DNA of 5,194 bases, taken from contig DAHVFH010000147.1 of assembly GCA_027317105.1 (NCBI GenBank), forward strand, positions 1 through 5,194. Direction: 5' to 3'. Positions within the stretch are counted from its first letter, which is position 1; each line of letters opens with the position of its first letter. A program made the translations under genes and the position numbers. The DNA comes from Cytophagales bacterium (GTDB lineage Bacteria > Bacteroidota > Bacteroidia > Cytophagales > Cyclobacteriaceae). The notes beneath the pieces were generated by a model that had not been told where the DNA came from, ran no database searches, and worked only from the letters and a program-made list of their open reading frames with translations. Below, piece by piece: positions 1-3,297 of this stretch.

Positions 1-1
1 G

Positions 2-26
2 TTCGGGGGTTATTTGAACCCGCGAA
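2..26. repeat. Imperfect hairpin at the window edge
   Basis: The bases at 2-11 (TTCGGGGGTT) pair with 17-26 (AACCCGCGAA) in nine of ten positions, with loop ATTTG and one G-G mismatch (6 against 22). It lies just before the decayed transposase region and at the window boundary, so its context is missing. It could be part of an insertion-sequence end or a terminator for a gene outside the window. There is no T-tract after it on the plus strand. Confidence 0.3.
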
Positions 27-39
27 TGTCGTCTCTAGT

Positions 40-105
40 TGTGCACTCTTGTTGCCATTTTCTGTGTATTCTTATTTGCCAAAAACTGTGTATTGTTATT
101 TACCG
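40..105. repeat. Degenerate three-copy tandem repeat, period about 23-24 bp
   Basis: Three consecutive units start with TGTG at positions 40, 63 and 87. Units two and three agree at 16 of 19 positions (TGTGTATT, one change, TTATTT, then CC). Unit one is more diverged but keeps TGTG and a TTGCCA-like end. In the reading frame that runs into the transposase remnant the last two units read as a repeated VYxYLP peptide. This is not a part of the transposase family that I recognise. It is probably a local duplication at the broken end of the insertion sequence. Confidence 0.4.
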
Positions 106-402
106 ATTACATTTAGGTCTTACAACAAACTTGGAAAGAACTACCAACATTCAACGATTAACCATAGCGTGAAAATCTATGTTAATGGTGACGTTCATAC
201 AAACTCAATAGAAAACTTCTGGAGCGTATTAAAACGCGGCATCTATGGGATTTATCATTCAGTAAGCGAAAAGCACTTAGACCGCTATTTGCATGAGTTC
301 TCAAGCCGTTTCAATGAACGTAAGGTTAGCGAACAAGCTAAGTTTGAAAAGTTCTTGACTCAATCTGAAAAGAGGTTGAAGTATAAAAATCTTATTGCTT
401 AA
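49..402 (+). pseudogene. IS1595/ISXO2-type transposase, C-terminal remnant
   Basis: The reading frame ends in the conserved C-terminal part of ISXO2-like DDE transposases. Residues 25-35 (YNKLGKNYQHS) resemble the stretch after the second catalytic Asp. Residues 50-70 carry the family hallmark GDVHTNSIENFW followed by LKRGIYGIYH, and then comes SEKHLDRYLHEFSSRFNER. Full-length family members are about 200-320 aa with an N-terminal zinc ribbon and three acidic catalytic residues. Here only about 95 recognisable residues remain, and the Asp residues of the N-terminal half are gone. Recognisable homology begins near position 112. What precedes it in frame is a tandem repeat, so the ATG at 49 is probably not a genuine start. 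In another frame, ACC GAT TAC just upstream could be a relic of the usual TDE motif, one base out of frame. The remnant converges on the SecB-like gene and ends 23 bases from that gene's stop codon. It should be non-functional and marks a past mobile-element insertion beside the toxin operon. Confidence 0.82.
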
Positions 403-427
403 AATATAAAGTATTGGACTTTATATT
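403..427. terminator. Hairpin between convergent genes (bidirectional terminator or IS end)
   Basis: AATATAAAGT at 403-412 and ACTTTATATT at 418-427 form a perfect 10-bp stem around loop ATTGG. It starts right after the transposase stop (400-402), and its right arm overlaps the stop codon of the SecB-like gene (428-426 on the minus strand). The stem is AT-rich with no long U-run, so termination would be weak. Alternatively it is the relic of the insertion sequence's terminal inverted repeat. Both readings fit the position. Confidence 0.5.
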
Positions 428-884
428 AAACATTCTTTTTCGGGACAAAAACAGTAGAATCAATTATTGGAATGAGAGCATTACTAATTACTGTATTTTT
501 TACACACATTACAAACATTCCACGAGCAGTAGAAACTGCAATTCCAGATGCAACGGCAAGTAAATGATCTGGTATTAATAATTGATCATCTTTCTTTATT
601 ATTACATCATCGAAGTTTATTATTCGAAATGAATTAAATGTTTGAAGTCTCGCTAATTCAATTTTTGTTTCCCCTTGCTTTTCATAAAGAGTAACAGATG
701 TGTTTATATTAAATAATTTATCTACATTCATAATATCCGTTTTCATCTCAATCTGAAATTCGAAAGCGGTATTAATTAGTGGCTCCTTTAATTCTTGTAC
801 ACGGGTCGTTGATTCATAATTAATGAACTTAATGTCATTAATTCCGATAGTTATTTTACCAACTTGAATAGGTTGTTCTGGCAT
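426..884 (-). CDS. SecB-like chaperone of a toxin-antitoxin-chaperone (TAC) module
   Basis: This 152-aa protein has no signal peptide or membrane segment and should be cytosolic. I read it as SecB-like. It shows alternating beta-type segments (about 8-24, 37-50, 60-70, 75-92), then the C-terminal block GIAVSTARGMFVMCV (114-128) followed by NALIPIID (135-142). That block matches the SecB pattern of a helix with a conserved AR pair and a short downstream L-x-P-[IV] strand. General SecB holds pre-proteins unfolded for SecA; operon-linked SecB copies (Rv1957 in M. tuberculosis) instead fold and protect the antitoxin. Its position as third gene, after a HigB-like toxin and HigA-like antitoxin, strongly supports the TAC reading. 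It begins 14 bp after the antitoxin stop, with AGAAG 4 nt before ATG as a weak ribosome site, and has no promoter of its own that I can see. The similarity is from memory of motifs and is moderate, so a structure prediction would be needed for certainty. Confidence 0.68.
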   Translation of the reverse strand: MPEQPIQVGKITIGINDIKFINYESTTRVQELKEPLINTAFEFQIEMKTDIMNVDKLFNINTSVTLYEKQGETKIELARLQTFNSFRIINFDDVIIKKDDQLLIPDHLLAVASGIAVSTARGMFVMCVKNTVISNALIPIIDSTVFVPKKNV

Positions 885-898
885 TAGACTTCTAAAAA

Positions 899-1336
899 TT
901 AATTAGGACAATATTCTAAGTCTGAAAAGGTTACATTATTTTCAGTTGTAGAATAAATATTATTTCTTTCTACATGAACAATGTGAATATATTGAACTGG
1001 TACGATGTGTACATCAACATTTATAGTAATAGAAATTGTAGGGCGAACAACAGTTCCTTCTATTTCTCTTCGCCAATATTCGTTAAACTCCACAAACTCC
1101 AATGCAGGAACTTTCCCAATCATCAATCCCAGTTCAATTAATTTTTTTAAAGTGAAATTGAAATTGCCATTAATAATCTGACTTATGTAAGCATTACTTA
1201 CGCCCAATTTTTCGGCAACATCCTTTTGTGAAAGGTTGTTCTCTTTCATATAACTTATTACTTGTCTGTAAATCTCGTTTTGATAAGTAGTAAGTAAGTA
1301 ATTTGGTTTTGCGAGTAATTCTTCTTTTTTAAACAT
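899..1336 (-). CDS. XRE/HigA-family antitoxin with C-terminal chaperone-addiction-like extension
   Basis: This 145-aa DNA-binding antitoxin is predicted to neutralise the toxin encoded just upstream and to repress the operon. Residues about 20-70 form an XRE/Cro-type five-helix domain. The helix-turn-helix is LSQKDVAEKLGVSNAYISQIING (35-57), with Q37, the A41-L44-G45 turn and the recognition helix S47-I54. After residue 80 comes an extension that ordinary HigA proteins lack. It has a Trp-containing segment (NEYWRREIEG, 85-94), then a strikingly alternating beta-type stretch (99-123), and a polar tail with F137, L140 and Y142. In TAC systems such a hydrophobic, aggregation-prone C-terminus (ChAD) is what the SecB-like chaperone binds. 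The ATG lies 4 bp after the toxin stop, which implies translational coupling. The HTH assignment is firm. The ChAD role is inferred from length, composition and neighbours. Confidence 0.82.
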   Translation of the reverse strand: MFKKEELLAKPNYLLTTYQNEIYRQVISYMKENNLSQKDVAEKLGVSNAYISQIINGNFNFTLKKLIELGLMIGKVPALEFVEFNEYWRREIEGTVVRPTISITINVDVHIVPVQYIHIVHVERNNIYSTTENNVTFSDLEYCPN

Positions 1337-1340
1337 ATTA

Positions 1341-1739
1341 TTATTTCTGTGCTTGTTTGAAGGCGGTGTATTCCTTTATTATTTTTTCAAGTCTTTCTAT
1401 ATCTTTATTTTGTGTTTTCTTTTTACCACCACATACTGTAATTATTCCAGTAATATTCTCCTTGAATAAGTATAATCTAAGGTTACTCGACTTAACTTCG
1501 AATCCTTTATACTGAAGCTTTTTACTTAGTTTTAATTTTCTAAACCGTGTTTTAGGAAGTAGTCTGTTGCCTGCAACATCTTTTAAATTTGAAATAAGTT
1601 CGCCCCATTCATCTTTAATATTGTCATCTTTAAATACTTCATCTTTAAACTCATCGACCATACATTTGCCATCTCTAATAAGTTTATATACACGAAGTAT
1701 TCCAAATTCTACTATTGGCTCAACAACAAATGTATTCAT
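1341..1739 (-). CDS. HigB/RelE-like toxin (predicted mRNA interferase) of the TAC module
   Basis: This 132-aa protein has the outline of a RelE/HigB-superfamily toxin, a family of ribosome-associated mRNA endonucleases that stop translation. An N-terminal helical part (residues 25-57) precedes a basic core: LLPKTRFRKLKLSKKLQYKG (60-79), then FEVKSSNLRLYLF (80-92) and ITGIITVCGGKKKTQNKDI (96-114), and a final helix (115-130). The LRLYLF strand, the GGKKKTQ.KDI loop and the final helix are typical of HigB/Gp49-type toxins. Candidate catalytic or RNA-binding residues are R65, R67, K68, K70, R88 and K106-K108; which are catalytic cannot be fixed here. It is first in the operon, as in HigB-type systems and unlike most antitoxin-first modules. 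The start is the ATG at 1739, preceded by an AT-rich leader and the palindrome at 1745-1760. It appears intact. Confidence 0.75.
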   Translation of the reverse strand: MNTFVVEPIVEFGILRVYKLIRDGKCMVDEFKDEVFKDDNIKDEWGELISNLKDVAGNRLLPKTRFRKLKLSKKLQYKGFEVKSSNLRLYLFKENITGIITVCGGKKKTQNKDIERLEKIIKEYTAFKQAQK

Positions 1740-1744
1740 TTAGT

Positions 1745-1760
1745 TTAAGTTATAACTTAA
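1745..1760. promoter_or_regulatory. Perfect 16-bp palindrome, candidate antitoxin operator
   Basis: TTAAGTTATAACTTAA reads the same on both strands and ends 5 bp before the toxin ATG. A related GTTATAA lies at 1764-1770 and a GTTACTT a little further at 1774-1780, so the core is partly repeated upstream. XRE-type antitoxins of HigBA operons bind short palindromes overlapping their promoter and repress it with or without the toxin bound. Position and symmetry fit that role. No Bacteroidota -7 element could be assigned to the toxin operon itself, so the exact promoter remains unplaced within about 1745-1870. Confidence 0.5.
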
Positions 1761-1833
1761 TTTGTTATAAATTGTTACTTATTGCTATTTATAGGCTAAA
1801 AACCGAATATTTTCGTATATAATATTGTGCAGA

Positions 1834-1864
1834 TTTGTTAAAAAGTAATCTACAATTAATTTTG
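1834..1864 (+). promoter_or_regulatory. Bacteroidota-type promoter for the 44-aa small gene
   Basis: TTTG at 1834-1837 and TAATTTTG at 1857-1864 match the Bacteroidota primary sigma factor consensus (TTTG, 19-21 nt, TAnnTTTG) with a 19-nt spacer. Transcription would begin near 1870, only a few bases before the ATG at 1877, so the mRNA would be nearly leaderless. The promoter diverges from the toxin operon, and repression of one side could affect the other. Confidence 0.6.
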
Positions 1865-1876
1865 TATCTTAATACT

Positions 1877-2011
1877 ATGGGCAAAAAGCCAACTAAGAAA
1901 AAAAGCAATCGTCCTAAGACTTACGAGAAAAGCGATCTCAAGATCGTAGGCTCTTTGGATGATGTTTTAAAAGTATCTGTGGACTCTGCAAAGAAGCCCA
2001 GTAAAAAATAA
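1877..2011 (+). CDS. Small lysine-rich hypothetical protein (44 aa)
   Basis: The ATG at 1877 opens 44 codons ending in TAA at 2009-2011. The N-terminal third is strongly basic (MGKKPTKKKSNRPKTYEK). The middle is a short amphipathic segment, DLKIVGSLDDVLKVSV (residues 20-35), and the end is basic again (AKKPSKK). There is no signal peptide or transmembrane segment. A consensus promoter lies 12 bp upstream, which is the main evidence that this is a real gene. The pattern of a basic head followed by LKI-x-G-(S/T)-(L/F)-(D/E)-(D/E)-(V/L)-x-K-x-S reminds me of small uncharacterised proteins of this phylum, but I cannot name a family. It is transcribed away from the TAC operon. The basic ends could allow nucleic-acid or ribosome contact, but that is a guess. 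No function is assigned. Confidence 0.55.
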   Translation: MGKKPTKKKSNRPKTYEKSDLKIVGSLDDVLKVSVDSAKKPSKK

Positions 2012-2407
2012 CGGCTCGTTTTCGGGCGTACATCAGGGACAGTTAAAAGCCACTGATAAAGCCGTGGCGTTCTTTCAAATAAAAAGCCCTATGGCTTACA
2101 GTTCGGTCTTAAAAACCTTTCCAGTGGTGGGCAGGTATTTTGCTACCTATTCAGGCCGTTTCTAAATTTCAAAAAAGGGATTGTCTTCCCGAAAATCATT
2201 TATTCTCCCTTGTCCCAACTGGTATATCGTTGCCTATAAAACAATGCTTTATCCGTCAATAAACGTTTACAAACACATATAAACGTAAGTAGTCGATTAT
2301 TATACGAGTCGGCTTTTCCGCTCCCCACACCTTTGCATCGTCAATCACAAACAAACCGGTTGGCATAACAGCGTAAATCAATTTTTAACAATTTAAATTT
2401 TACTACT
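2012..2407 (+). other. Intergenic region with small hairpins, no recognised gene
   Basis: About 396 bp lie between the small gene and ssb. The first part has four short stems: GCTCG/CGGGC around TTTT (2014-2027, one G-T pair), GCCAC/GTGGC (2049-2068), AAGCC/GGCTT (2084-2097) and AGGTA/TACCT (2133-2148). Two plus-strand frames stay open here, one from 1971 to a stop at 2163-2165 and another across about 2091-2240. Neither encodes anything I recognise, and neither has a convincing start. ATAAACGT occurs twice, 20 bp apart (2259-2266 and 2279-2286). A structured small RNA, a long leader of ssb, or decayed coding sequence are all possible. Confidence 0.4.
2328..2335 (+). promoter_or_regulatory. 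Possible -7 element for ssb
   Basis: CACCTTTG differs from the Bacteroidota -7 consensus TAnnTTTG only at its first base and is followed by CATCG, a common continuation. No TTTG or TTG is found at the expected -33 distance, so support is weak. If used, it would give ssb a 5' leader of about 65 nt. Confidence 0.28.
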
Positions 2408-2743
2408 ATGAAAAGTTTAAGAAACAGCGTACAACTCATCGGCCGCCTCGGCAAAGACCCGGAAGTGAAAACCTTTGGCGAAAAACAGAAGGCTGCGTTC
2501 TCCATCGCCACCACCGACTCGTACAAGAATCAAAAAGGCGATAAGGTGGAAGACACACAATGGCACAACCTGGTGATCTGGGGCAAGCTGGCAGATGTGG
2601 CAGGCAAGTACCTGAAAAAGGGAAGTGAAGTGGCCGTGGAAGGCAAACTGATCCACCGCGTTTACGAAACCGACAAAGGCGAGAAACGCTACATCACGGA
2701 AATCAATGTGAATGATTTTGTGATGCTGGGAGCAAAGCAATAG
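2408..2743 (+). CDS. ssb: Single-stranded DNA-binding protein, short form lacking the acidic tail
   Basis: SSB coats single-stranded DNA during replication, recombination and repair. The 111 residues form a single OB fold. They show NSVQLIGRLGKDPEVK (6-21, first strand and turn), AAFSIATTDSYKNQKGD (29-45), QWHNLVIWGKLADVAGKYLKKGSEVAVEGKL (51-81) and YITEINVNDFVML (95-107). W52, W58 and Y68 are candidate base-stacking positions. The protein stops right after the OB fold at GAKQ. It therefore lacks the glycine- or glutamine-rich linker and the acidic DDDIPF-type tip through which canonical SSB recruits repair and replication partners. Short SSB copies of about this length are frequent in Bacteroidota next to a full-length one, so this may be a secondary paralogue. 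The ATG follows an AT-rich leader without a Shine-Dalgarno. The gene ends in tandem in-frame stops, TAG TAA. Confidence 0.93.
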   Translation: MKSLRNSVQLIGRLGKDPEVKTFGEKQKAAFSIATTDSYKNQKGDKVEDTQWHNLVIWGKLADVAGKYLKKGSEVAVEGKLIHRVYETDKGEKRYITEINVNDFVMLGAKQ

Positions 2744-2760
2744 TAAGCTATCGATCTCCC

Positions 2761-2841
2761 AAAGTTGAAAGTTTGAGGTTTAGGTGTTTGGTTGGCGCGA
2801 AATGCTAATTCTAAACCTAAACTTTAGACTTTCAACTTTTT
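2761..2841. terminator. Long inverted repeat downstream of ssb, probable terminator
   Basis: AAAGTTGAAAGT (2761-2772) pairs perfectly with ACTTTCAACTTT (2828-2839). Inside it, AGGTTTAG (2776-2783) pairs with CTAAACCT (2811-2818), and a short TTGGC/GCTAA stem sits near the tip, with unpaired bases between. The right arm runs into five T residues (2837-2841), so on the plus strand it can terminate ssb transcription 17 bp after the stop. Its size and layered structure also resemble the dispersed intergenic palindromes found in many copies in some bacterial genomes. One copy in one window cannot decide between these. Confidence 0.6.
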
Positions 2842-2940
2842 ATTTACAACTTAAATCATCTCTATCATCTCTCTAATTTAAAACCATCAAAGCACCCACA
2901 TAGGCTTAACCTATCCCAGTAGGAAACCCCCGCTGTGCCA

Positions 2941-2967
2941 ACACCTTGGGCGAGTAGCCCAAGGTGT
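2941..2967. repeat. Perfect 11-bp stem hairpin
   Basis: ACACCTTGGGC (2941-2951) pairs with GCCCAAGGTGT (2957-2967) around loop GAGTA. The stem is strong and GC-containing, but no T-tract follows on the plus strand, and on the minus strand none is seen either. It is therefore not a classic intrinsic terminator. It may be part of a structured RNA or of a small mobile or repeated element together with the adjoining inverted repeat. Confidence 0.5.
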
Positions 2968-2974
2968 GGTTGCT

Positions 2975-3083
2975 ATTAGTGGTTTTAGGAACAAAACTTT
3001 TAGGCTGGCCATCAGGTTTTGCCCCCTCATCAGACTGCTGACCTGATAACGGCCAATAAGGATACCTCTTGCCCACCACTAAT
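2975..3083. repeat. 109-bp nested inverted-repeat element
   Basis: ATTAGTGGT (2975-2983) is matched by ACCACTAAT (3075-3083), giving 9-bp terminal arms. Inside, TGGCC ATCAGGT (3006-3017) pairs with ACCTGAT (3041-3047) and, after a 3-nt bulge, GGCCA (3051-3055), a 12-bp stem. TTTTAGG occurs twice, 15 bp apart (2983-2989 and 2998-3004). Its right end lies at the point where the thioredoxin-like remnant becomes recognisable. A miniature non-autonomous element or a structured RNA are the main options. No coding sequence is convincing inside it. Confidence 0.4.
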
Positions 3084-3084
3084 G

Positions 3085-3231
3085 GGAAATGGCTTTAGGC
3101 AGCATCTCGATTTTCAGGGCATTCCGAGGTATATAGTCATCGACAAAAATGGTTCTTTATTAAGTTACGATGCACCCCGCCCGAGTTTTATTTTGAAGGA
3201 TAAGTCGAAACTTTTTTCTCTTGTCAAATAA
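3085..3231 (+). pseudogene. Thioredoxin-like (TlpA/ResA-type) C-terminal fragment
   Basis: The last 48 codons of a plus-strand frame read as the C-terminal part of a thioredoxin-fold protein. They show DFQGIPRYIVIDKNGSLLSY, with the cis-proline of the GIP motif before strand beta-4, then DAPRPS and a terminal helix LKDKSKLFSLVK. The DAPRPS segment after IDKNG is characteristic of TlpA/ResA-like thiol-disulfide proteins common in Bacteroidota. The N-terminal half, with the redox-active CxxC and the signal or lipoprotein anchor, is absent. The sequence immediately upstream belongs to an inverted-repeat element and reads as unrelated residues. The piece ends normally at TAA (3229-3231). I take it as a dead remnant left by an insertion or deletion. 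Apart from the missing 5' part, the remaining codons show no frameshift or stop, so the loss may be fairly recent. Confidence 0.6.
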
Positions 3232-3297
3232 GTGCCGTCCTCGTGTGAACTACAAATGGGAAGACTCAATACTGGAGCAAAGCACTTAACGTGAAGT

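Noticed and set aside
1..50. Possible tRNA T-arm or integron attC site in the GGTT..AACC hairpin
   Set aside because: There is no acceptor or anticodon stem in the visible sequence, and the attC core pattern (RYYYAAC/GTTRRRY) is not present.
40..105. CRISPR array
   Set aside because: The units are directly adjacent, degenerate and without spacers.
2341..2526. Minus-strand 61-codon open frame across the ssb start
   Set aside because: It overlaps the ssb start and leader on the opposite strand with no homology or ribosome site.
2417..2740. 107-codon open frame antisense to ssb
   Set aside because: It is a shadow of the ssb codons, rich in Cys, His and Phe with no family resemblance. The plus-strand SSB reading is unambiguous.
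3019..3084. ATG at 3019 as a true start giving a 70-aa thioredoxin-like protein
   Set aside because: The first 22 codons lie inside an inverted-repeat element and do not resemble the family. The product would lack the redox centre.
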